Source of the DNA: Promethearchaeota archaeon
GTDB lineage: Archaea; Asgardarchaeota; Lokiarchaeia; Sigynarchaeales; SOKP01
Length of the DNA stretch: 46,976 nucleotides
Direction of reading: 5' to 3'
NCBI GenBank assembly: GCA_030605085.1
Contig: JAUWBH010000022.1
Location: 1-46,976, forward strand
Shown: piece after piece, positions 33,943 to 43,093 of the stretch
Layout of the letters: each line of letters starts with the position of its first letter
Position numbering within the stretch: the stretch's first letter is position 1
Notes under the pieces: generated by a model
What the model was told of the DNA's origin: nothing
The model's database searches: none
What the model saw: the letters and a program-made list of their open reading frames with translations, nothing else
Position numbers and translations under genes: made by a program

Positions 33943-34353
33943 ATTCCCACCACTTATCCTTTAGTTTATTATCTATTATTATATTAATTCTTATATATGT
34001 AAGTGTGTAATACATGCTTAAAAAAAAAAAAAATTAAAAGACTATATCGCTAATATTATTAATAAAATGAGATTAACCTTTTAGGAGTTTTTAAAGTCTC
34101 TTGATCTGTTATAATAGTATAATTATGATGATTGCGAATATGCGTAACCGGATAATCATCTCCTGGTATTTGGTACAGGATCTGGATTAATTACACCTGA
34201 AGTTTGGTAAACTCTCGATATTGAAAAATAATATGGAAGAAAAATAAAAACCATTAAATCTCAAGAAAATTTTTGAAAAAATTATATAAGCAAATAAGCA
34301 AAAAGACAATCTTAAGGCTAAAATTCAAATTTTAAGATTTATTATTTAAAATT
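33943..34353. other. Intergenic; contains an unrecognised minus-strand open stretch
   Basis: AT-rich, with an A13 run near 34021. On the minus strand 34190-34059 is open for about 43 codons without a start, containing P-G-D-D-Y-P-V-T-H-I-R-N and K-T-P-K-R-L-I-S-F-Y before TAA. It reads like the end of a real protein, perhaps a gene remnant, but I cannot name the family. No other gene is seen. Confidence 0.4.
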
Positions 34354-34614
34354 ATGATAACTTTAGAAGTTGCACTTGAGAGTGCAAAAAGATTTATTGC
34401 AAAAATGAAGGGCTTAGACATGAAACTTAGTGGAAGACCTTTAATTGATTATTTAGATTTTTATATTGTAAGAAAAGAAGAAACTTCAAATCATTATACT
34501 TTATTTATTAATTTAAACGATAATCTTTATAGTTCAAATCGTGCGAGTTTCAAAGTCGGGGTAAATAAAGAAACGGGGAATGTAGAGGATATTGAGCGGA
34601 TTTTTGAAGAATAA
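34354..34614 (+). CDS. Small unknown protein upstream of a PIN gene
   Basis: 86 aa. Helix at the start (A-L-E-S-A-K-R-F-I), then strands ending in V-G-V-N-K-E-T-G-N-V-E-D-I, a PepSY-like turn. It ends 11 nt inside the PIN gene, so the two are coupled and it may be the antitoxin. No DNA-binding motif is seen. Confidence 0.6.
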   Translation: MITLEVALESAKRFIAKMKGLDMKLSGRPLIDYLDFYIVRKEETSNHYTLFINLNDNLYSSNRASFKVGVNKETGNVEDIERIFEE

Positions 34615-35056
34615 AATCATAGTGGATACAGGTGTATTATTAGATTATTTCAAACTTCTACTCGATTCCATGCGCAATAAATTAAATAAAGAGAGGAGGG
34701 ATCAACTAATCCGTTTCATAGAGTTATTTGAAGGAAGAAACCTTTTCATAGTACCTCAAGTTTTAGCTGAACTCTACTCGTTATTAAAAAGAGAAGCTAA
34801 ACCATCAGAGTCCAAATTGAAACATTGGTTAGAACTATTAGAAGAACCACATATTAAGCATATTATTGAAAAATATATAAATAAAGAGGATATTCTAAAA
34901 GAAAGAAAATATTTAGAATTTGGATTTACAGATATAGCTTTAATGAAAACCCTGAATAAAAATAATTTTTTACTTTCAACTGATTTTAAACTAATTAACT
35001 TTTGTAAATTTAAAGGATTAAACGCTTATCATATTGAAGAGATCTTCGTAAAGTGA
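34604..35056 (+). CDS. PIN-domain protein (VapC-like)
   Basis: 150 aa from TTG 34604 (TTG 34592 also possible). PIN residues: D in I-I-V-D-T-G-V-L, E in V-L-A-E-L-Y, D in F-G-F-T-D-I-A-L, and D in L-S-T-D-F. A helix-rich insertion lies between. It overlaps the preceding small gene by 11 nt. Predicted Mg2+-dependent ribonuclease toxin; the partner is not a known antitoxin type. Confidence 0.8.
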   Translation: MKNKIIVDTGVLLDYFKLLLDSMRNKLNKERRDQLIRFIELFEGRNLFIVPQVLAELYSLLKREAKPSESKLKHWLELLEEPHIKHIIEKYINKEDILKERKYLEFGFTDIALMKTLNKNNFLLSTDFKLINFCKFKGLNAYHIEEIFVK

Positions 35057-35134
35057 TTACTTTACTAATCATCACTAAAAAGATTTTCTTATTTTACTCC
35101 CACAATCTATACGACGAATAAGATTCCCATCATT

Positions 35135-37042
35135 CTATTCAATCGCTTCGTGGATTATTCTTCCTTGGGAATGTTTAGGTCTTGGAATTTGTAGAAGGTG
35201 AGATAGCGTTGGTGCTATATCCATTAAATTAACGGCATTTTTCAGTTCGATTCCTTTTTTAAAATCAGGTCCCTTCATTATTAGCGGGCAACTAACTGTG
35301 AAATTACCAAAATTAGTAGTTGGCAAATAGTAAGCATGAGCTCCGAAGCAATTACGAGCGTTATAAGCTTCTGGCTTTGCCATTTGTGAAGGGGTACGCT
35401 CGGCAGCGTTGAGTTGTTCAAGTCTACCATCAAAAATCTGGTACGGAGGATTTAAGAAATAAATTATATCTCCAACTCTTTCTCCATTCTGTCCGAGAAA
35501 CGCTGCTTCTTCTCTCCTTAAAGCGAGTCTTACGATTTTATCTCCGGTTCCGGGATCCCTCATGTTGAGGAGTGTTTGTATAACATCGTCTCTTACAGAC
35601 TCGTACTTCGATTGGCTAACAATTCCATTAGGATCTCTTCCTTTGAGGTTTACCCAGATGTAAGGAGGTTCTAAATATGGGAAGGCCAAAGTTTTATTCC
35701 AATCAATCATAAACTTCTTTTTGGAATTTTTCCATTTATAGGTTAGGAGTCCAGATCTCATTAGTGCTGAGGGGAGATTAGCTATTTTCCAAGCAGGCAC
35801 GGCACCATGATCCGCTAATAAAACAGTTATGGTGTCTTCGTCGACGCAAGTCTTCATTACTGATTCCACAAGCTCATCAACTATTTTATACGCCGTTCTA
35901 ACGTTCTCAGTCGCCTTTTCAGCACTTTTTTCTGTATAGAAAGGAGAATCCTTGTAGAGATATGCCAATTCTTTATGGTTTACACTGTCTAAGATATGAG
36001 TATGAAAGAAGCAAAGGTCCCATCCTATGTGCTTTTTTGCGTAGCTAATAGCTCGAGCTAGAGTTTGCGCCTCTCTTCTTGCGTATAATAGATACGATTC
36101 TACTTTCCCGGGAATCATATATTCTACTTCTTGATCCTTCGGGGCAACATCGTAATACATTGCATTCGTAATAATATCTTTTCCAAGGGAATCGGGATTA
36201 GTCCATCCTTTTGTGTTATAAAGAGTCGTGCGTTGAATTTTTAAAAGGCTCCCGTCGCGAGCTAATTCTAAAAATCTAACCTTGAATATACAAGGTAATA
36301 TACCATAAGTAGTTGACAAATCTACTGAGATCCAATCGCTCCATTCTTCCTTTTTCAATATTTGAATTCCCTTCTCTGAAAATAATGGCAATAAAATAGC
36401 GTTATATCCTTGCCCCTCGGTATCTAAAAGGTAGATTTTAAGAGATTCTGGATTTTCGACAGTACTATGTTTTATTTCAATAAAAGCTTGGAGGATTGGT
36501 GCGGGACTTTCAAGATTCTCATCTGATTCCTTAGATTTGGATAATCGTAGAGAAGGATTCGACGCATTACTTGAGAAAGTGTAGAGACTTGGAGGAGATA
36601 ATATTTTAGGTAGCGATTCGGGAATTGGCCACATAAGAAGGCTCATAGCTCCTTTTTTAAAATTGCTAGGCCAACCTGCCGGGTAATTTATGACGAAAGG
36701 CGTTATTCCATGTCTATCAGAAACATCCCACATATATTCGGCTTGGCAATATCGCGAAAGTTGAGTCCTAGATCTATGCTTTAAGCCAAGGTCGAGGGGT
36801 TCACCTGGAATGTGTAAATAAAAGCTTGTAGCACCATGAACTGCGGTCGTCGCTCCAGTGGCTATAGTTGTCCAATTTGTAGGAGTGTCGCAAGGTGGGC
36901 AGGAATAGGCTTCTCCTAGTATTCCATCCTCCACCAAACGAGTGATGTTGGGCAAGATTTCCTCGTCCATAAACTTTTTTAAAAGGCAGAGAATGGCTTG
37001 ATCTACACCAATAAGTAGAACTTTCTTTCTTCTTTGCTCCAT
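35135..37042 (-). CDS. Alkaline-phosphatase-superfamily phosphodiesterase
   Basis: 635 aa, larger than typical (about 450-550). Metal ligand D14 is in I-G-V-D-Q-A; the nucleophile region is C-D-T-P-T-N-W-T-T-I-A-T-G-A (T54) and ends in A-V-H-G-A. H-T-H-I-L-D-S-V-N-H gives the second Asp/His pair, L-L-A-D-H-G-A the third, and F-G-A-H-A-Y-Y the last His. M-D-I-A-P-T-L-S-H-L-L is the usual C-terminal anchor of the fold. This is the nucleotide pyrophosphatase/phosphodiesterase branch, common in archaea with poorly known substrates. An insertion of about 150 aa (residues 150-310) follows the first motif. No signal peptide. Confidence 0.88.
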   Translation of the reverse strand: MEQRRKKVLLIGVDQAILCLLKKFMDEEILPNITRLVEDGILGEAYSCPPCDTPTNWTTIATGATTAVHGATSFYLHIPGEPLDLGLKHRSRTQLSRYCQAEYMWDVSDRHGITPFVINYPAGWPSNFKKGAMSLLMWPIPESLPKILSPPSLYTFSSNASNPSLRLSKSKESDENLESPAPILQAFIEIKHSTVENPESLKIYLLDTEGQGYNAILLPLFSEKGIQILKKEEWSDWISVDLSTTYGILPCIFKVRFLELARDGSLLKIQRTTLYNTKGWTNPDSLGKDIITNAMYYDVAPKDQEVEYMIPGKVESYLLYARREAQTLARAISYAKKHIGWDLCFFHTHILDSVNHKELAYLYKDSPFYTEKSAEKATENVRTAYKIVDELVESVMKTCVDEDTITVLLADHGAVPAWKIANLPSALMRSGLLTYKWKNSKKKFMIDWNKTLAFPYLEPPYIWVNLKGRDPNGIVSQSKYESVRDDVIQTLLNMRDPGTGDKIVRLALRREEAAFLGQNGERVGDIIYFLNPPYQIFDGRLEQLNAAERTPSQMAKPEAYNARNCFGAHAYYLPTTNFGNFTVSCPLIMKGPDFKKGIELKNAVNLMDIAPTLSHLLQIPRPKHSQGRIIHEAIE

Positions 37043-37208
37043 TTATTTTTACCCGATTCGTAATATATAATCTAATTAATCTGAATTCTAAAAAATATAT
37101 AAAATAAAAAGAAGAAAACAAAAAAAATTCACGATTTAAAAGATATAAAATATTTTTCTAAAAACACTTTACGTCTACCTGATTCAGTAGGGTTAACGGT
37201 TTATTTTA

Positions 37209-37646
37209 TTATTCTTCTTTTTCAGTTGGAGTTGGTGAGGGTTGTTCTGATCTGGCTAACGCTAAAACTTGTCCAACAAGCGCGATTTGTGATGCACCTT
37301 TGACCTTCCCTCCTGCCATCTTTCTAAGCCATTTCCCTGTTTTCCAGGTACTCGCGTTCATCATATCTGCCAATGTAGCTTCAAAGTAACCCCACCAAAA
37401 AAGCTTTTTTCTGCTTAAATCTTTTTTATTTGTATTTCTTATTCCCTCTACAGTAATAACGTCATCTTTGATTGTAATTAGCGCAGCCCATTTACCGTCT
37501 TTGGGATTAAAAAGAACTCTAGTTCTCTGGCCTTTTATTAAATACTTGCACTCTTCCGTATCTTTAACAGAGATTATGGTATTATTCATAAGCGACGCAA
37601 GTCCTCGAAGCTTTTGCTTTTTAGGTTCTGGTTTTTCTTCAGACAT
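37209..37646 (-). CDS. SCP2 sterol-carrier-like domain protein (copy 1)
   Basis: 145 aa from ATG 37646; a TTG nine bases earlier is in frame. It looks like an SCP2 domain: the G-x-R-T-R-V-L-F strand, W-A-A-L-I-T-I-K-D-D strand, and a C-terminal K-M-A-G-G-K-V-K-G-A-S-Q-I-A-L hinge. SCP2 proteins bind acyl chains or sterol-like lipids. About 60% alike to the divergent copy at 37994. The C-terminal tail is Pro/Glu-rich. The match is moderate; other lipid-binding folds cannot be excluded. Confidence 0.68.
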   Translation of the reverse strand: MSEEKPEPKKQKLRGLASLMNNTIISVKDTEECKYLIKGQRTRVLFNPKDGKWAALITIKDDVITVEGIRNTNKKDLSRKKLFWWGYFEATLADMMNASTWKTGKWLRKMAGGKVKGASQIALVGQVLALARSEQPSPTPTEKEE

Positions 37647-37655
37647 TTTAATCAA

Positions 37656-37984
37656 TATGAATTTTTTTTTTTCTAATTTTATATCAATGCTTTTTTATTT
37701 TATTAATTATTAATTATTAATTTAATTAAAGGTGAAATAAAAAATAACTTGAGATATTATAGTCAAAAAAATCAATAACATTTATACCAAATATTATCAA
37801 ATAATATTATTTTTGTAATTATTTCGAAAATACACATTCATCTAATACTTATTAAATAATTAAATACAATGATCAATTTATAATATAGAAAATAATATTA
37901 TTGAAAAGCATAAAATCATTAATTTTATATAATAATAAAACTAAATTCTTTAATTAAAAGAATAATAATAAAATCGTTTTTAAA
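37656..37984. other. Divergent spacer of the SCP2-like pair
   Basis: About 330 bp, nearly all A and T, between two divergent paralogues. It should carry both promoters; many TATA-like tracts make a choice impossible. No repeat or gene seen. Confidence 0.4.
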
Positions 37985-37993
37985 TTGATAAAA

Positions 37994-38407
37994 ATGACTA
38001 CCGAAAAACCTAAAAAACCAAGGCTTAAAGGATTTGCGATGTTAATAGGACGTCTTATCGATTCTGTAAAAGATACCGAAGAATGTCAGTATTTAATAAA
38101 AGGCTCGAAAACACGAGTTCTTTTAAATAATTTAGAAGGGAAATGGGCAGCGCTAGTTACAGTCAAAGATGGCAAAATCACCGTCCAAGGGATACCAAAC
38201 ACGCCTAAAAAAAATTTAAAGAGGAATAAACTCCGGTGGTGGGGCTTTTGGGAATTTCCTAATTTGTCATACATGCAAACTGCTGGCGATTGGAAAAGCG
38301 GAAAATGGATTAGAAAAATGGCGAGTGGGAAAGTAAAAGGTGCAAGCCAAATAGCCATAGTAGGCCAAATTTTAGCCTTGGCCCGACCTAAGGAAAAGGA
38401 AGAATAA
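37994..38407 (+). CDS. SCP2 sterol-carrier-like domain protein (copy 2)
   Basis: 137 aa from ATG 37994; as in copy 1, a TTG lies nine bases upstream in frame. Aligns along its whole length with copy 1 (shared V-K-D-T-E-E-C, Y-L-I-K-G, W-A-A-L, K-V-K-G-A-S-Q-I-A). The two look like a duplicated and inverted pair. Lipid or acyl-CoA binding is the likely role; the thiolase operon in the window offers a matching context, though 35 kb away. Confidence 0.68.
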   Translation: MTTEKPKKPRLKGFAMLIGRLIDSVKDTEECQYLIKGSKTRVLLNNLEGKWAALVTVKDGKITVQGIPNTPKKNLKRNKLRWWGFWEFPNLSYMQTAGDWKSGKWIRKMASGKVKGASQIAIVGQILALARPKEKEE

Positions 38408-38431
38408 TTCTTTTTTAAATTGTAAGAAAAA

Positions 38432-38440
38432 TTTTTTTTT
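38432..38440 (+). terminator. T9 run after SCP2-like copy 2
   Basis: Sits 24 nt past the stop, within a T-rich tract to about 38452. Confidence 0.4.
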
Positions 38441-38500
38441 ATTTCATTTTTTATAATCATTTTATTTTTTCTATTTACAACCTTTCTATTCGTGAGATTT

Positions 38501-38530
38501 TTTCCAATTATTATATCCATTTATTCTTTT
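38501..38530 (+). repeat. Dispersed 30-bp motif of the transporter array (copy 1 of 5)
   Basis: Consensus TTTYYAATTRYTATATYCAT followed by TTATYCTTT. Copies: 38501-38530, 40145-40175, 42096-42125, 43358-43390 and 45071-45097. Each lies just after a transporter copy or before the next leader, marking the edges of duplicated units. Confidence 0.6.
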
Positions 38531-38552
38531 AATTTGATCAAAAGAGTTAACA

Positions 38553-38560
38553 TTTAAATA
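38553..38560 (+). promoter_or_regulatory. TATA box of GPH copy at 38674
   Basis: TTTAAATA, 114 nt before the ATG; a GGAG ribosome site lies 9 nt before the start. Confidence 0.45.
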
Positions 38561-38673
38561 CAGTGATGTCATAATCATTTATTTAATAACGTAAATTTAA
38601 ATACAAATTCAAACGAATTAAAAAAAAATCAATATATTAAAGATTAAATAATAGAAATCAAGGAGAATTAATT

Positions 38674-40094
38674 ATGGCTATTGAAGAAGATCTGGACGAA
38701 TGGAAAATAGCAAAAACTAGAAAAATGTATTCCTATGCTTCCGGCTATGTGGCTACAATCTTTTTATATATGTAACTCTTCCCCTTTTGTATTTTTATTA
38801 CGAAGTCGAGGTTGGTTTATCTGTTATATATGTGGGCATTGCATTTGTAATTTTTGGGATTTGGAACATGGTCAACGACCCTCTCCTAGGGTATTTGACT
38901 GAGAAGCCTTTCAAATGGACTAAGAAATGGGGACTTCGAGCTCCCTGGGTCGTTCTTACTTCTATCCCGGTTTTACTACTTTATTACTTTATGTTCGCTC
39001 CACCTCTAGGTGCTGGTGATTTGATCATCTTTCTCTGGTTTATAATCATCACGTGTTTGTTCGACACGTTTTTCTCTATCTTCAACGATCATGTTTACAG
39101 CGGTTACACTAACCAATTTCCTTCAGAATACGAACGGAGAAAATCATTTGCAATAGCGTCAGTTTTTCTGGCTGTAGGGGTTCTCGGTATGACCGTTGTA
39201 AGTAGTGCAATAATAGTGCCCGGGGATTTAAAAACTTATCAGACATTCGCTATAATATCGCTTATAGTTATGATGGTTATGATACTTATTCTTTTTCTTG
39301 GAATAAAAGAGTCAGCCGAGATGAAAGAAATGTTCCTTCGGGGATTTGAGAAGGAAGACAAACCAAGCTTTTTTAAAACGGCGAAAACTGCACTTACAAC
39401 AAAAAACTTTGTGGTATCTTTAATTGGTTATACGTGTCAAGTAACAGCCACAACATTAGTGCTAGCTTCTCAACTCTATATGTATGTGTATGTTTATGAA
39501 TTGGACTGGGGGTTATACGCTATCCCTACTATAATAGGTATAGGAGCTTGGTTAGGATTTATACCCTTTTGGTCTAACTACGCTCGCAAGCATGGGTTCA
39601 AGAAAACATATTGGGTAGCTTTTGTTGGCCACGGCCTTTCTCTCATACCCTTTCTGTGGGCAGGGGCTTTCACAGACGGTATGGGAACTGTGATAGAAGT
39701 TACTATATATACTTTTATTATGTATGCGTTTTTTTCTGGGGAAGTTATCATGCTTATGCCCGTAGCCTCGGATACTTATGACCTGGTCGCGACGAAGCTC
39801 GGACAACGCATAGATGCGACCATGGTTGGAGTTAGAACCTTTTTCTTCCGCATTGCTATTGTCATCCAAGGAGTTGTTTTTACAGTGGTATCCATTGTCA
39901 CTTTATTTGATCCCGATCCTGCCGCTACTACACAACTTCCTATAGCTGTATGGGGGATTCGCGTTAAGGGGTATTTAATACCAGCAATTATAATGTTTTT
40001 AATGGGATTACTATTTAGAGCGTTTTACACACTTGAAGGTGCCGAAAAAGAAGCGCTGGTAAGGAAGCTCAAAGAACTAGCACTTTATCGTTAA
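38674..40094 (+). pseudogene. GPH symporter, frameshifted near the N-terminus
   Basis: From ATG 38674 the frame reads MAIEEDLDEWKIAKTRKMYS and 14 more residues, then TAA at about 38773. The remaining 435 residues continue in the other frame (from about 38770: Y-V-T-L-P-L-L-Y-F-Y-Y-E-V-E-V-G-L). A change of one base in the T5ATATATG tract near 38760-38770 restores a 470-residue protein like the intact copies. The helix-2 motif W-N-M-V-N-D-P-L-L-G-Y-L-T-E-K and the tail K-L-K-E-L-A-L-Y-R are intact. It is either a recent pseudogene or a sequencing error. Confidence 0.85.
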
Positions 40095-40175
40095 AGTGAT
40101 ATTTTAAATTTAAATCTAAAATTTTTAAATTTTTTTTATTTTACTTTTTCCAATTAGTATATTCATTTATCTTTA

Positions 40176-40360
40176 TCTGGGTACCACCAACGAGGGTTAC
40201 TACGGTTGTCTTTTTATGGTTTATAATGGTAATTTGTTCGACATATTTTTTAAATCTCGAACCTAATTTTCTTCAGAGTACGAGCGTAGAAGATCTTTGC
40301 ATTAACGATGCTTTTACTGGATTTTAGGGTTATCGAGCTGGGTATTGTAGCTGGTGGATT
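40176..40360 (+). pseudogene. Internal fragment of a GPH gene
   Basis: Nucleotides align with positions about 40945-41160 of the next gene: shared CTTTTTATGGTTTATAATGG-like block, TTGTTCGACA, AGTACGARCGTAGAAGATC and CTTTTACTGGRTTT. About 45 nt for the N-D-H-V-Y-G-G-Y loop are deleted and stops interrupt all frames. Debris of an older transporter copy. Confidence 0.75.
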
Positions 40361-40430
40361 GAAAGATTATTTTATTTATTTATTGTCTTTTGTCGAGACT
40401 GTTCGATAAGTGTACATACACGGATTTTTC

Positions 40431-40556
40431 TACCTTTTTAGAAATGCAAATTTCAATTAATTACGTAAGTAATTAAAGAATAATAAAAGAAGAACATTTA
40501 AATAGAAAAAGGTATCTATAATTAACTTAATTAACACAAATTTAAATACAAATTTA
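40431..40556 (+). repeat. Duplicated leader of the transporter genes
   Basis: About 120 bp that recur at 43443-43553 with roughly 90% identity by eye and an 8-nt gap. It starts CTTTTTARAAATGCAAATTT, includes the TATA box and ends AACACAAATTTAAATACAAA. The promoter was therefore copied with the gene. Confidence 0.75.
40497..40505 (+). promoter_or_regulatory. TATA box of GPH gene at 40624
   Basis: TTTAAATAG inside the duplicated leader, about 120 nt before the ATG. Confidence 0.5.
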
Positions 40557-40560
40557 AACA

Positions 40561-40596
40561 AATTAAACAAATTAAACAAATTAAACAAATTAAACA
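40561..40596 (+). repeat. Tandem 9-bp repeat, four copies
   Basis: AATTAAACA four times, with a degenerate copy just before. It lies in the leader of the GPH gene, between TATA box and ribosome site. A matching set occurs at 43549-43584. Confidence 0.8.
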
Positions 40597-40623
40597 AAAA
40601 TAATTAAATAAGGAGATATAAAG

Positions 40624-42045
40624 ATGGCTATTGAAGAAGATTTGGACGAATGGAAAATCGCATCTACGAAGAAAATGTATTCCTATGGTTTCGGCTATGT
40701 TATTATCAATTATTTTCTGTACGCTGGTTTTGCGTGGGTTATCTGGTTTTATGAGGTCGAGCTCGGTTTAGCTATTATATATTTAATGATCGCATATGTA
40801 ATCTTTGCAATATGGAACATGGTAAACGACCCTCTCTTAGGTTACCTCACTGAGAGACCTTTTAAATGGACGAGAAAATACGGATTCCGGGCCCCCTGGG
40901 TTATTATTACTGCATTTCCTATCCTGATACTCTATTATTTTATATGGACCCCACCAGCCGGCGCGAGTCAGTTGGTTCTCTTTTTATGGTTTATCATCTT
41001 CACATGTTTGTTCGACACATTCTTTTCGATTTTTAACGACCATGTTTACGGCGGTTACACTAACCAATTTCCCACAGAGTACGAACGTAGAAGATCATTT
41101 GCAATAACGACGCTTTTACTGGGTTTTGGGGTTACTGGGCTAGGTGTTGTAGGTAGTATAATGATAGTAGAAGGGGACCCAAGCTCTTTCGTAAGACTCG
41201 CAATAGTAGTAATTATAATTATGGTAGTTTTAACGGTTCTTCTTTTACTTGGAGTAAAAGAGTCAGATGAGATGAAAGAGATGTTCATTAAATCGTACGA
41301 GCAAACTGAACAGATAAAATTTATGAGAACGATGAAAACTGCGCTTAAAACAAAAAACTTTAGGATATCTTTAATCGGGTATACGTGTCAAATAACAGCA
41401 ATGACTTTAACTGGAGCTTCTATGCTCTATATGTATCTTATTGTTTGGGAGTTTGAGACCATGACACCCTATATCATCCCACAATTGTTAGGTTTAGCAA
41501 CATTTTTGGGAATGATACCCTTTTGGTCTAACTACGCCAAAAAGAAGGGATTCAAGCAAACATATTGGCTTTGCTTTGTATTACATGGCATATCGTTCAT
41601 ACCCTTTTTATTCATTACGACAGAACTTGGATATCCACTCTTCTATATGTTGATATGTGTATTTGCATTAGTTCAAGGCGTGTTTTATTGTGGTGAGGTC
41701 ATTATGCTAATGCCTGTTGCTTCGGACACTTACGATTTGGTCTCTAGTGAGATAGGAAGGCGCGTAGACGCGACTCTGGTTGGAGTGAGAACCTTTTTCT
41801 TCCGGATATCATTTATCATAGTAATTCTTGTCATAGGATTTATACATATCCTTACGGGTTTCGATCCAACACCTGGAGCAAAACAGACACAAATGGCAAT
41901 AATTGGAATTCAAGTTCATGCATATTTAATTCCAGCAATTATAATGATTGTAATGGGATTCGTATTTAGAAAACACTACACGCTTGAAGGTGCCGAGAAG
42001 GAAGCTCTTGTAAGGAAGCTCAAAGATATGGAAATCTATCGATAG
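40624..42045 (+). CDS. GPH-family sugar:cation symporter (intact array copy A)
   Basis: 473 aa, 12 membrane helices, AGGAG site before the ATG. N-terminus M-A-I-E-E-D-L-D-E-W-K-I-A-S-T-K-K-M is shared by the array. Helix 2 carries W-N-M-V-N-D-P-L-L-G-Y-L-T-E-R (N65 where MelB has Asp55; N68 and D69 kept). The cytoplasmic motif P-V-A-S-D-T-Y-D-L-V and G-V-R-T-F-F-F-R lie in the second half; the end is K-L-K-D-M-E-I-Y-R. Imports a saccharide or uronide with a cation; substrate unknown. T8 at 42078-42085 follows as a likely terminator. Confidence 0.9.
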   Translation: MAIEEDLDEWKIASTKKMYSYGFGYVIINYFLYAGFAWVIWFYEVELGLAIIYLMIAYVIFAIWNMVNDPLLGYLTERPFKWTRKYGFRAPWVIITAFPILILYYFIWTPPAGASQLVLFLWFIIFTCLFDTFFSIFNDHVYGGYTNQFPTEYERRRSFAITTLLLGFGVTGLGVVGSIMIVEGDPSSFVRLAIVVIIIMVVLTVLLLLGVKESDEMKEMFIKSYEQTEQIKFMRTMKTALKTKNFRISLIGYTCQITAMTLTGASMLYMYLIVWEFETMTPYIIPQLLGLATFLGMIPFWSNYAKKKGFKQTYWLCFVLHGISFIPFLFITTELGYPLFYMLICVFALVQGVFYCGEVIMLMPVASDTYDLVSSEIGRRVDATLVGVRTFFFRISFIIVILVIGFIHILTGFDPTPGAKQTQMAIIGIQVHAYLIPAIIMIVMGFVFRKHYTLEGAEKEALVRKLKDMEIYR

Positions 42046-42205
42046 GCTGAATTCTAATAAAAATCTTAAAATATAAATTTTTTTTCTTTTTATCCTTTTT
42101 CTAATTGCTATATTCATTTATTCTGTGGTATTTTATACTTTTTCCAGATTATAAAAAAAGAAAAAGCTAAGTATGTAAGTAAACTTTCAAATAATTAATT
42201 ATGGA

Positions 42206-42778
42206 GTGCCCTTTGCTATGGGAATATTGCCTTCTTTGGTTGGTGTGATCGTTTTTATGGCAATTATTCCATTCTGGAGCAACTTTGCAAAGAAACGTGG
42301 GTTCAAGAAAACATATTGGGTATGCTTCTTAGGTCACGGAATTACATTTATACCCTTTTTGTTCATAACGGATATATATATACATACTATATGTGTTGGT
42401 GTTATGTACGGTTTTTACTCAGGCGAAATCATTATGCTTATGCCGGTCGCCGCGGATACTTATGATCTGGTCTCTTCGAAGATGGAAAAGCGCGTAGATG
42501 CAACGCTTGTTGGCGTTAGAACCTTTTTCTTTCGAATTGCTTTTATCGCTACCGGTATTATCCTTCCGGTAGTGCACATTCTTACATTATATAGAGCTAC
42601 TGATCAGCTCGCAGCGCAAACCCCATTGGCAGTGTGGGGGATTCGCTTTCACGCAGCACTGATTCCAGCGATCATTTATATTATTATGGCATTAATATTT
42701 AGACAATTTTATACACTTGAAGGAGCCGAGAAGGAGGCTCTTGTAAGGAAGCTCAAAGAATTGGAAATCTATCGTTAA
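42206..42778 (+). pseudogene. GPH symporter, C-terminal half only
   Basis: Open for 190 codons from GTG 42206, starting at V-P-F-A-M-G-I-L-P, which aligns with the V-P-F-V-L-G-I-L-P of the gene at 43631 (residue about 275). Helices 1-6 and the N-D-P motif are missing, and no promoter or ribosome site is evident. The second half is perfect, including P-V-A-A-D-T-Y-D-L-V and K-L-K-E-L-E-I-Y-R. A deletion removed the 5' half. Confidence 0.8.
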
Positions 42779-42806
42779 CATCAAGTCTTAATTTTAATCT
42801 TATCAC

Positions 42807-42819
42807 TTTTTTTTTTTTT
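42807..42819 (+). terminator. T13 run after the truncated GPH copy
   Basis: A 13-T tract 28 nt past the stop. Confidence 0.45.
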
Positions 42820-43093
42820 CTTACTTTTTTTTTATAATCATTTCATCTTTTCTATTTATGACCTTTCTATTCTTCATATATTTGAAATCGGAAATTAGAA
42901 GAAAATTGAATTCTTATGTAGAAGTGATACGAAAAACTTGTAGAAGATTAAAATCAACCCAAATAACAGAACAAAAAGATATAGGATGGACTCTAATGCT
43001 TTATTGTATGCCTTTTTGGCATAATTAAACCAGTAAGTTTTTAATCTAAAAAATTCAACTAATCTCCCCCAATATGCTTTATTTCTTGAATTC
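42820..43093. other. Spacer between GPH remnants
   Basis: Starts with a copy (42831-42880) of the sequence at 38447-38495 (TTTATAATCATTT, CTATTTA, ACCTTTCTATTC). The rest holds only a 70-codon minus-strand open frame (42895-43107) with one hydrophobic stretch, which overlaps the transporter tail remnant and is probably not a gene. Confidence 0.4.
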
